Assembly: GCF_033807715.1 (NCBI RefSeq)
Contig: NC_084599.1
Span: forward strand, 30,836,125-30,900,124
Reading direction: 5' to 3'
DNA from: Cololabis saira
Lineage: Eukaryota; Chordata; Actinopteri; Beloniformes; Belonidae
DNA: 64,000 bases
A program made the position numbers and the translations under genes. The stretch's first letter is position 1; each line of letters begins with the position of its first letter. This document shows positions 54,170 through 64,000 of the stretch, in pieces. The notes under the pieces were generated by a model. That model searched no databases and was not told where the DNA came from. It worked only from the letters and a program-made list of their open reading frames with translations.

Positions 54170-57100
54170 ATGTGCTGCTCAGTGGGTTTTGCCCGCTCCC
54201 TGGGCCTGGCTCTGTTGCCACTGGCCCTCTGCTGCATCGTGGCCAACCTGCTGCTGCTGTTTCCGATGGGAGAAGTCACCTACATCCAGCAGGACCGCCT
54301 GGCCAGCTACACCTGGTACTTTGGTGGACTAGGAGGTGGAGGGCTGCTGGTGAGTGAACAGTTATGATTGTATGATGAAACTGATATGGATGTATTTGTG
54401 GGGTTGGACTGAATACCTGGGCTTTGATCAGATTTCTAGTATTTGGTGAGCAAACACCAAATACTAGGTGCTGATGAGGGCAGTGATACATATAAAAGTA
54501 AATAACAGCATACTGTACACCCATAATTTCATGTAATAACCAACTTTTCCTACTTTGGGGAAGTGCCTACTTCCCCTAAACTTCATCCACTCAAATGTTG
54601 CTCTGTTTTAAACAGCTTAACAACTTGTTGAATGTCTGAATTTCTGTTCCAGATACCCCCCCACACACATTTGTTTTTGTATGCCAAACAATCCCTTACA
54701 TTTATTAACTTGTTTATTGATATTATTTCTTGTCGTTGCACGTTATCGCCCAGTCTCAGCCACTGAACGGGTGGGGGTTGCAGCAGCACAATCCATCCTA
54801 CCATTTTCTACACTTCCTCCATCCTGTTTAAGGTCGGGGGGTAACTAATGCGCTATAACCACTGAGTGTAACCCAAGAATAACTGAACGGAAATATATAC
54901 TTTTCAAATAGAATAATTTTATACATCATATTTTGCCTCTTCTGAAGACTTTGGCCATTTATTTATTTTACAACCAATTACAATTTATGAAATTAAGAGA
55001 AAATAAAACTAAGTTGTTTGAGATCTTTAACTGTTTATGATATGTGTCAGTTTTTTTTGTTGTTTTTTTATTTAATATAGTTTGAGTTTAGTCTAAAGTG
55101 AGACAGTGATGCATCTTTGCTGAAGGGCGAGTCAGAAATCTACCAAAACTAACTGCGATGAGATTCACTCCATATGTGGAACCAAATTTCCAACAAGATG
55201 AATGAGATTCTTTGAAAAGATTTGAAGCATGTGACTCTGAAAGTCTCCTCTCATCGAGCTCTGCAGAAGAAATCCCTTAAATGTGCCTCACAGTCACCGA
55301 AGGCAAATGTCACGTCCTTTCCTGCCTCTTGTAGCAGTGTATATACAGATAGCTGAGTCCAGGGGTATTGACTGGTTTTAATTTGCTTCTCCCTTCCGTT
55401 AGAGTGGTTAAGTGACTCAGTTCACATTAAAATGTGTCTGAGTGGAAGTAGTTTCTCCTTCAGCGCCGTTCAGTGTGAGTGAGTTTGCACTTGTTCGTTG
55501 AGAACAATAGCGTGTTGTACGAATCCACAGATAATCCGTCTGCTCTGCATGTTGCTGATCAGATGGGTTTATGTTCTGGCCATCCAAAAAGGAGCAGTTC
55601 CTCTAGTTTGTTTTCATGGCGCAACAGAGGGGAGGTTGTATTTTTGCCAGATAAGATTAACATTGTTGACCAGCAGAGTACTTGTGGAGTGAATATGAAA
55701 CTTTAATCTCTAAAATATTTAGATTCTTGTGGTTTGTATTGTCTGAGAGTTTAACAATGTGGAATCAAATTACTGCAGTATGAGGATGTTGTGGAAAAAA
55801 AAGGATGCAACAAAAAGTAATTATTAACCTGAGTATTCCATTCCAATTTCATTTAATTAAATGGAAAATAAACTGCAGATGTTCGGTGTGAAGATATTTG
55901 CCCTAGATCTCTCCTTCATCTACTTCAAGTAGTAATACATTAGAAGAAATACAAGACACCAATGGTTCCCAAACCTTAAAACTTCAACCTTTGGGCCGTT
56001 TACATGCCCCGTTTTATGTCAATAAGATTATTCTGCAGATTTATTGAAGATGTATTTATTATTTATTATCTTTATTACACTTTATTGTTAAAGTGGCGTT
56101 TCAAAATAAAAGACTTCCAAAATAGAGCCAGTTTCACACAATGGCTTGAATGTTGAGTTGAATTAAATAATTGTCTTTCTACTGCAGGAAGCCATTAGTG
56201 TTCATCTAAATCTGACTTGGTTTTAACTTGCGTCAGTAGCAGTAACAACCTCTGTCACAGCACAGGAGTCACCTGACATCAAAAATCTGCCCCTTTAAGA
56301 GTGTTTCCTGGGTGAATATATCTTTTTCCCCTTCACTGGGAAATACATATATCCGGTGCGTATTTTTTGTTTGTTACTTTGTGAAAATGACAGCGAGCCA
56401 GTGAGTCAAAGAGCAAACTAAACTCCTCAGAGAAATCTATCTTTAGCCATCGCCCTTCCCCACTATGTTTTCCCTCCACTCATCCTTTCTGACTGTCCAC
56501 TTCCGTGTGTCGTCAATCTCTCCTTCAGCGTCTGCGTGACGGTGACATCCTGGATGTGCAGCTTTTCTTTGATCTTTTCATGTTTGTGAGTTTGTAAAAC
56601 CTCAGGAAACTTCCCTTCATCTGTGAAGCTGTGACCTAATGTCTTTGAGAGGGAGACACAGCAACACAGGAAAGAGGAGGAGGGGAACAAAAAGAGGGGA
56701 GAAAGGATGATAACAGGATAAATCTGTGAAACTAAAGGATGTATGACTGCAATTATTTTCCAGGAAATGGTATTGAGTAATACTGTGAGACTGTACGACT
56801 TAAAACATTGCATTATAGAAAATACTATACTGTATTTTGTCCAACAATAATAAAGAAAAACATACCACAGTATTTTAATGTTTTAGAAAGGTGGTCCTTA
56901 CATTTTTTTACTTACTTTGGATCTGGTAAGAATAAAAAGAAGACACCTTGTTTGTTTTGTTATTATTAAGTGTCATGGAAACCTAGTTTTGTAAGCAGCA
57001 TTAAAATCTTTACTTTGTGATTCTTTTTATCATAACAAACAAAATGTGGCATAAGTGCGGTAGCGTTTGGTTCAGCTGGACCCACGTCCTGCTGATACTG

Positions 57101-60100
57101 ACAAAAGGGTTGATCTGTGAGTCTGTCCAAAAAAACTGTCAAAACGACTAGTTCGACTAACTAACAATCACATTATCGTTGTATCTCCTTCGGAGTTTGT
57201 GTCCTTGAGTTAAATTATTTCCATGTTGCTCATGTTATTATTGACTTTTTTTTCATTGTTTCCTTTTTGGTGTTTTGGGGATTAGAACAATATTGTTTCT
57301 TGATTGTAGGCCTTATAAGTAAAACCAGTAGACCTGGATTTAATGGACAGCAAAGGTATTACAATAAGTGGTAGTTCAGGTGGTGTTATGGATGATTGTG
57401 TGCTTGTGGGTTTTTTTTTTAGGTATATCTCAAAAAATACAGCACAATAAAGCGTTGTTATTTTGTCATTGATGACATTAATTGACCAAAAAAAAAACAA
57501 ATAAAAACATATATAACAGGAAAGTGCTGTTGTTAAGAAACGGAAGTGAAGGAATAAACTTTTCTGTCCTTCCAGATGCTGATTCCAGCTGTGGTCTTCA
57601 TAACTCTGGGGAAATGCAGCTGTTGTTGGAATGAGAGCTTAATGGTAAGAGATACTTTAAAAACAAGTTCAGTTTGAACAGAGGGCACGTTTCTCACTGT
57701 CCAATAAACATCCACAACATTCGTTATTTTTTGAGCTTCGCTCTTCCTGTTCTTAAATATCGATATTTTTTCTCCCCTCCAAAAAGTTCTGTTGTTTCAT
57801 TTCCGTTATTTTGCTTTCCCACCAGTGGGAGAATAATTCTCTAAAGTTGTCATTAAGCCAGCCAACACGTGTCTTTTTGAGCTGGAGTGCTCATGCTAAT
57901 CCAGCTCTGATTATTCAACAAGGGTCCTATTGTGTGGTAACACAGAACAAAGTAAGCTTGGATAACACCATTCAGGCCACACGCACAGCTGCAGTGTGCA
58001 TGTGCGTCTGCAGCAGCTGCCTCAGTAGCTCAAGCATGAAATAGATAAGTGAAACAACAACAACAGTTAATTCATACGGGCAGAAAGTTGCAGACGTGCA
58101 AATTCAGAAAGGCATCCAAACATGTGCTTGTCCCTTTTAAAAAAAAAAAAAAAATGTGTCTGTGTTGATGTTTCTCCGCAGATGTGTGGCTCGGTGTTTG
58201 CAGCTGTCATTGGCCTCGTGGGCTCCACTTACTGCTTCATCATATCAGGGTTTGCATTATTGCAAGGCCCCCACTGCTTCACCTCCTTCGGATGGACTTA
58301 TCCCTTTGCAGACAACCGTGGCAGGTGAGGACATACTTTACTGAGGGTCACACATGCACGTTTCTACAATTTCCCAGCTTGGGATAAATAAAGTATATCT
58401 ATCTATCTATACACTCCTTCTCCAAGGCTTTGTATACTGCTACTGTACTTAGAAATTAATCATAACAATAAAATACCAGGAAAGAACTCTGGTTAGTCGG
58501 TAGTGCCATCCATCCATCCATCCATCCATCCATCCATCCATCCATCCATCCATCCATCCATCCATCCATCCATCCATCCATCCATCCATCCATCCATCCA
58601 TCCATCCATCCATCCATCCATCCACTTCTGTTTATCTGGATTCGTGTCACGGGGTTAGCAGGCTGAGGAGAGAGGCCCAGACCTCCATGTGTCTGATCAC
58701 CTTCTCCAGCTTTTCTGGAGGAATACTCAAAGGTTTTCCTCTCTCCAGCTTCTCCAGGGTCCAATCCGGGGCCTTGGATAAACCAGGTAGACCCTCTAAA
58801 GGCCTCATTAGGAAGGTTTAGGCATGTAGACCCATCCTCTGGGCCAGAGCCGTCTGGGAGTTTGCGAGGCCCTGTGCGAAATAACGCGCAAGGGGGGGAT
58901 TTTGGGGGTTTGGGGATTTTGGGGTTTTTCGGGTCGGATTGGGTGTCTATATGCGCAATTTAACTCTCCAATTAGCAAAATACTGGATACCTTCCCCTGC
59001 CTCATCATCATCTGGCTTGCCTCGACGCGGGGCCCCACAGCTGCTTGAGACCCGGTCGGATCGGTGATTTTTGTAACAAATTTATCAAACAAGCCTTTCA
59101 GAGAGGCATTAAACTCTTCCATTTTCTTTATTTTTTTATTTTTTCATCCCCTGATGGAAATTTCCTGAATCTGTCTCGTTCTCTCGACATTGTGTGACAG
59201 TTTGTTCCAACTCCACCCGTCTGGATCAGAGCACCGTGTGTCAATGCACTTGGTCTGACGCAGTTGTATTAAACAACAGACACGCGCGTCATTGCACATA
59301 TATTTATTGATATGCACAGACTAGTACACATATAGGTCTGTAATGGAACGTGACTGTTGATATTTATAAGGGAAAAAAGGAAAAAAAAAGGAAAAAGTAA
59401 TAATAATTTTGAAAATAGTGCGAGGCCCCTTGGGGCAGGAGGCCCCGTCGCACGGTTCGCACACCCCTTGCGGCAGCCCTGCTCTGGGCTCCCTTCTTAA
59501 GGGAGAGAACTAACACCCCGTCTCCCAGACCAGTCTGGTCACACTGCCTCTGATGTCCGTGCAATGTTGCAGACGCCTGTCAGCCGAGACACACCCTAAC
59601 AACGTCCATAGCCTTGAGGAAGTCAAACCTCATCCACCCCAGAGCTGTGCCGCTGCTGAGCTTTTTTAACGACGTTGACGGTGACCTCTGCCCTAGTTAT
59701 GTGCAAGCCTTCCCCAGATTCCACGGACTCAGCTTCCTCTGTAATAGTGTTGATGGGACCCATAAAATATCCCATCCATTGCCTGGCTACATCTCTTGTC
59801 CGCGTCAACATCCTCACAGAAAACGCTGCTGGTGAACCACTGGCTTCCCCTCCTGAACAGTCTACACCAAAAGATAAAAAGAAAAAATATCCTGTCTGCA
59901 TAAAGTCAGGTCATTACTAGTTTGGACTATAGTATGCAACATAGTTCTAGTTGTGTTAGGCATCAGGTGTCCTCCTGTGAGATTCAACGACTTGTGTGTC
60001 AATTTTAAATCAAACACAGATTGTTTTCTTTTTTCATGGATAAAAAAAAACGAATACATAAATAAATCAATGCAATTTATATCACATCAAAATACCTTGC

Positions 60101-60734
60101 TCATTAACAACTCTGAGCAGTCCATCACAGTGACCTACATTTAATGACTCATATTAGTGAAAATCAGCTGAAAAATATAACATTCACAGGGTTCAACAAA
60201 CCAAGAGGGTAAAACATTGACCAGCACCCCTGACTTTCCAGACAGCCAACATTTCTGTGTACAAGGGCCCTTAGTCTGCTGGAAAGAAGACCCCGAGTGT
60301 TTGCTTGTCCCCTTTCTCCCCTCAAGAGACCAAAATCACCATAGCAACCAGTGAATTGGCACATTTACAGCTGAATGTGCTCCTTCTTTATCAGCTAAAC
60401 ATTCATCATAGCTGTGTTTGTTTTGTATTTATAATGACAGCAACGGGTGCTTTCTCCTCACAGGGCCTAATAAACCGCAGCAACGATGCACTGGTCACAA
60501 ATTGCCACTCTAATGACCTTCTTTTTGTGTGCCAGGTATCTGCTGCAACCAGAGACTTGGTCACGGTGCCTTCAGCCAGTAAACATCGTGGAGTGGAACA
60601 TCACGCTGTTGTGTGTTTTACTGGGCCTCGCCGTGCTGGAGTTCATCATCTGCCTCTTACAGCTGGGAAACGGCTTAGTCAACGCCATCTGCCGACCCTG
60701 CTGCTATAAGCAGGAATACAGTCTCAATGCTTAG
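54170..60734 (+). CDS. tm4sf18: Transmembrane 4 L6 family member 18/1-like, four exons
   Basis: Exons 54170-54349, 57576-57644, 58182-58324 and 60536-60734 (GT/AG, phases 0, 0, 2) encode 196 residues. Segments: [14 protein letters not shown]1 about 9-31, FPMGE, TM2 about 48-70 ([20 protein letters not shown]), a short inner loop [13 protein letters not shown]3 about 84-110, an outer loop with WTYPF, YLL..TW..C and VEWNIT, TM4 about 157-180, and a Cys-containing tail ending QEYSLNA. The GGGLLMLIPA, FVFI-like and VEWN-type segments point to TM4SF1/TM4SF18 rather than TM4SF4. Fish have one TM4SF18-named gene standing for both, so the symbol is tentative. In mammals these are endothelial/epithelial membrane proteins linked to VEGF signalling and migration. 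Exon 2 encodes 23 residues instead of about 30, which shortens the cysteine loop. Confidence 0.88.
54740..54840 (+). mobile_element. RTE/Rex3-like retroposon fragment
   Basis: The segment CAATCCATCCTACCATTTTCTACACTTC...GTCGGGGGG has the layout of the frequent fish CATCCATTTTCTTCCGCTTATCCGGGGTCGGG end. Short and degraded; in intron 1 of tm4sf18. Confidence 0.4.
58365..58412 (+). mobile_element. LINE 3' tail with (ATCT)n
   Basis: TTTCCCAGCTTGGGATAAATAAAGTATATCTATCTATCTAT is the usual end of RTE-like fish LINEs. It lies in intron 3 of tm4sf18. Confidence 0.6.
58507..58624. repeat. (CATC)n microsatellite
   Basis: About 29 tandem tetranucleotides next to a Rex3-like LINE end. Confidence 0.95.
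58625..59900 (-). mobile_element. Rex3/RTE-type LINE fragment, split by a hAT element
   Basis: The minus strand at about 59735-59490 encodes [20 protein letters not shown], then a frame-shifted [10 protein letters not shown] and an [20 protein letters not shown] stretch matching the RT region of Rex3. Positions 58625-58800 have the fish RTE-type sequence next to the CATC repeat. The element at 58845-59481 interrupts it. Not functional. Confidence 0.65.
58837..59489. mobile_element. hAT-type non-autonomous element with 8-bp target duplication
   Basis: The element runs 58845-59481. It is flanked by ctctgggc at 58837-58844 and 59482-59489. The ends CAGAGCCGTC and, reverse-complemented, CAGGGCTGCC form imperfect inverted repeats. 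No recognisable transposase. Inserted into the Rex3-like fragment. Confidence 0.8.
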
Positions 60735-61860
60735 AGAGGCACGCATGAATGTAGATCCCACCGGCGCGTGCACAGCGTTCATATAAGGAAAACAATCCCA
60801 CAGACACCAACCTTACAACAAAGGACAGATGCACATGCAGAGGTCTGCAACGCAGACTCATTACACCAGCACACGCATGCCTGAAAGTATAGCACAGCCT
60901 TGTTTAGAGAAACACAAATGCACAATAATGAACATGAAACAAGTGTTATCCGCGTAATCAGTGTTTTCAAATTTCTCGTTTGAAGAGTTTCAGTCAGCAT
61001 GCAGTCAATGACAGCCATAAAGACACATGTCCGCAATACCGTAGCTATATGTGTCCTTTGCATTTCATTTTTACACAGAAAAATCATAGTAATGTACTCG
61101 GTAGTCAAAGGAGTTTCAACTGGAATGTTTCCAGATGATGAGAGAGAAATGCCTCATTGTTGATTATTCATGATAATGATTACAAGTTTACTGGAGGGTA
61201 AACTTCAAAGTGACTGTGAGTTCTCACAAGACATTTTACTAGACATAGTCCATAGGGCAGACCACTTTTTTTTTTCTTTTTTTTTACCTTTACTACAAAC
61301 TGTATACTTTCTATACCCTCAACCCAACAACTACTGAACCATAATTACTGTGTGACTTTGGATGACTGATGAGGGTGAAAGGAATCGCTGAAATATGTCA
61401 AGTATTTAAAAAAAAAAGAAATATTCTTGTCCGAAAGAAAGAATCAGCAAATTAAACCATAGTTACCGGTTGAGCAGATACACTTTGGCAGCAGAAGAGA
61501 AGCGGTATGGATTACCAGTACACTTTTAAGGGTGTCCCGTTTTTGTTGTCAGTTTTTAGACATTGTGGGAATTTCTTTTGGCTTAGAGATGTTCTTGTGA
61601 GAGGTGATGCACATTGCCATAATTTTACTTCCTCAATGTGCCGCTGAGCGCGCTGACTTTTAAGTTTTTGATTGTGCTTGTAAAATAGTTTTAACTTTCA
61701 GTACATTTTGTTGTAAAATGTTTTATTGACGTCGTTCTAATGCTATTTCAGCATTTACAGGCATTTTATATATATATAAATATATTAGTGACAATATTTT
61801 TATAATGTATGGTTTATTTGGTTTACTTTGAATAAAAGAATGGTTTCCATTTAGTCTGTC
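60735..61860 (+). other. Probable 3' UTR of tm4sf18 with polyadenylation signal
   Basis: It follows the stop codon at 60732-60734 without an evident intron. An AATAAA at 61831-61836, in a T-rich context, is the best polyadenylation signal, giving a UTR of about 1.1 kb. Confidence 0.5.
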
Positions 61861-62560
61861 CAGTTTTTGCTGATTTTAGAATAACATATCATCGACTCAG
61901 ACGTGCAAATATAACACAACTCTATTATTTGTTTGGGGGCCAGCCCAGCCCACCCCAGACCCGGATCAGAGTGGGATTATTCAGCCTCCCCGTCCTTATC
62001 TCCACCCAAGACAGGATCACCACGAGGAACGGAGGAGGTGAAGTGGACTAAGGGTCGCCTCCGCTGCCTCAAACCAGCTGCTGTGAACACAGCAGTGAAG
62101 ACAAGTTTGAAAAGGGAGGGTTTCCACTTTATTTGAGATATTTTGACCAGCAAAACCCTAAGAAATAATGAATAAAGTCATAATGTTTCTACTTTAATAT
62201 TTTTTACTTACAATGGTTTCTTGAAGTTTTTGCAGATCTTAAGAATACATTGTTTACACCCTCATTTAATTTAGTCTCTCAAAGTCCCATATGTCAAAAA
62301 ATGAAATAAAATCATCAACCATCTTATGCTCTGTCGTTAGTCCTGGTCGTTCAGGTATCAAATGTTTGGTCCCAAAATGTGCACACACTGAAATATGACC
62401 TGCATAGGTTTTTTGGAACTTGAAACGGGTAAAGTAAACGATTGGCTTGTTCAAAATACATGTTTGTGTTTTTGTGTGTACTTAGGATGTTGCAATCAAA
62501 TCCTGCGCAAATGTGTGCTGGATTTGTTTTAGGTCCCAAATTGAGTAACTGTTTACTTTA
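61861..62560. other. Intergenic, no gene seen
   Basis: No exon or named repeat recognised. Confidence 0.3.
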
Positions 62561-62564
62561 AAGG

Positions 62565-62800
62565 AGACCTATTATGAAAAACAAGTTTTTTCTTGATTTA
62601 ACATATATAAAGTGGTCTCCCCTCAGCCTGCCAACTCAGAGAAGGAGGAAAGCAACCAAATTCTGCAGTGTCTGTTCACCCCGCCCAGAGGATCCTTCCA
62701 GTGTCATCTGACTTCTACGAGCCGTTCAGAATCTTTTCATAGGCTGGCCTCCGCTGCTGAAACCACGCCCACATTACATGTGTTTAGTTTGACAAAGTGA
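62565..62800 (+). mobile_element. Fragment of a fish DNA-transposon-type repeat
   Basis: It starts TTAAAGGAGACCTATTATGAAAAAC, a sequence I know as a frequent start of fish DNA-transposon repeats. It is cut off where the next TTAA element begins at 62801. No coding sequence. Confidence 0.45.
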
Positions 62801-64000
62801 TTAAAGCAGCACAACGTAACTTTCAGCTTTTCTGAGTTTGGCGGCATCTTTTGGACAAAAGCGGTATTGTTTTACCAGAAAGAACACTACGTTTCCCATG
62901 AGCACCAGCGCGTACTGCCGGAAAACTCCTGTCCCGTCGCTGCATTTGTTTTGATGAGAGGAGACGGGACACTTTTCTGTTTCACCAAGTGAACAGACAG
63001 AACGCAAAAAAAAGATGTTAAACTGCTGGAAAGGAACTGGAATTTACCGGGATACCTTAAACAAGGAAGCCAGGGAGCGGTATATGGAGAAAATAATGAT
63101 TATTAATGATTATTAATTATAATAATAATTAATCCCTACTGAAGAGCCATGTGTTTCAATAAATTTGTATAATAGTACAACATACAGTACATGTTTTGTA
63201 TCCCTCTTACTTCTCTTTTCTTTTTTTTGACTGCTATATTATGCTGAAGAGGCTCCGAGGCGTGAGCAATATTTTTGTTTTCCTCGTGAGATTATTTTTT
63301 TCCTCTGCAGCTACAAATAAGAGTTAATATTTTTTCCTCAACAAACTAGTTTTATCTGAAGATTGGGGTTAATTGCACCGCAGAGAGCTGGCCAGCAACT
63401 GCGTTTAGCTGGAGAAGTGGGGAATAAAACCCGTGTTTTGATCCGACCCGGTCTGTGTGAGTGTTTGTGGTTTAAGGCTGTTTATGGTTCTGCGTTAAAT
63501 CGACGGAGAACCTACGGCGTAGGGTACGCGGCGACACGCACCGTACGTTGCGTGTCGCCACGTGCCATAATTCAGGCTTTACTGTGTGGAAGCCGGTGTT
63601 TGATCGTTACAGCCGCGATCCAAAGCGAGCCGACGACTCTTTCACTCTTTTACTTTGTTATGTCAGATACTTGGCCTCCGTGGTTCTGCCTCCGAGCAGG
63701 AAACCGTTGAAAAGTTAAACCATTAGGATCTTTTCCCCACGTCTGTTGTGTGGAGCTGCTGCAGCCACAACACAGCAACAGGTTCTGCGGGGCTCTGAGC
63801 TCCACGCCCCGCCCATTTTCGTCTCGACTGCGAATCGGGAAGGAGGGGGAAGTGACGTATGCCGTAAAGCAGTCAAAGTCGTAACGATTTGTAGTTTTTT
63901 AGTGTGGCAGGGTTCCTACCATGCTCCTCAAAGTTACATAGTGCCAGTGAAGGCGATACAGACCCCCCCAGATCATGACAGAGGTGTCATTAAACCTGTT
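62801..64000. mobile_element. Internally deleted copy of the TTAA transposon, runs off the window
   Basis: TTAA at 62801-62804, then AGCAGCACAACGTAACTTTC. The first 200 bp match 16007-16200 closely, and 63800-64000 matches 18362-18565. The middle differs and lacks the transposase remnants of the first copy. By comparison the right end should lie about 75 bp beyond the window. Confidence 0.75.

Overview
The window looks like ray-finned fish nuclear DNA, probably from a percomorph. The support is multi-exon genes with GT/AG introns, long dinucleotide microsatellites, and repeat classes typical of teleosts: Rex3/RTE-, L2- and Tx1/L1-type LINE pieces, hAT MITEs, a TTAA-site DNA transposon, and the 'GGGCCCGAGCACTTGCAGTGCGAAGGCCC' type repeat, described here by position. 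Nothing bacterial or viral dominates. The species cannot be named from what is visible.

Four protein genes can be assembled exon by exon. Left to right: (1) tmem69 on the minus strand (667-1585, two coding exons). (2) A TM4SF4-like L6 tetraspanin-like gene on the minus strand (4894-8509, five exons, 203 aa). (3) A 12-exon gene on the plus strand (11152-31746, 563 aa) for a gamma-glutamyltransferase-like protein of the YwrD type, an intracellular-looking, bacterial-style GGT. (4) A second L6 family gene, TM4SF18/TM4SF1-like, on the plus strand (54170-60734, four exons, 196 aa). The two TM4SF genes share intron positions and phases, so they look like an old divergent pair with the YwrD-type gene between them. 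Mammals have a TM4SF18/TM4SF1/TM4SF4 cluster but, as far as I know, no YwrD-type gene in it.

The introns of the YwrD-type gene are loaded with mobile DNA. Intron 1 has an L1 fragment split by a hAT MITE with an 8-bp target duplication, a Tc1/mariner-like remnant, and a palindromic MITE. Intron 3 has a 2.6-kb TTAA-flanked DNA transposon with decayed transposase exons. Intron 4 has a very young 1.8-kb non-autonomous LTR element (TSD attat) whose whole interior is one repetitive open frame. Intron 8 has a hAT MITE with an internal tandem array. Intron 11 has an inverted single copy of the large array unit.

The most unusual stretch is 33133-50118. It is a head-to-tail array of six units of about 1.9-3.7 kb. 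Five of the six carry a 42-bp minisatellite (GC box, CCAAT box and TGACG half-site in every repeat). About 210-250 bp later comes a tRNA-like segment with pol III A and B boxes, usually followed by a T run. Many overlapping open frames in this array are by-products of the repeat and are not annotated as genes. The right edge of the window (62805-64000) is a second, internally deleted copy of the TTAA transposon.
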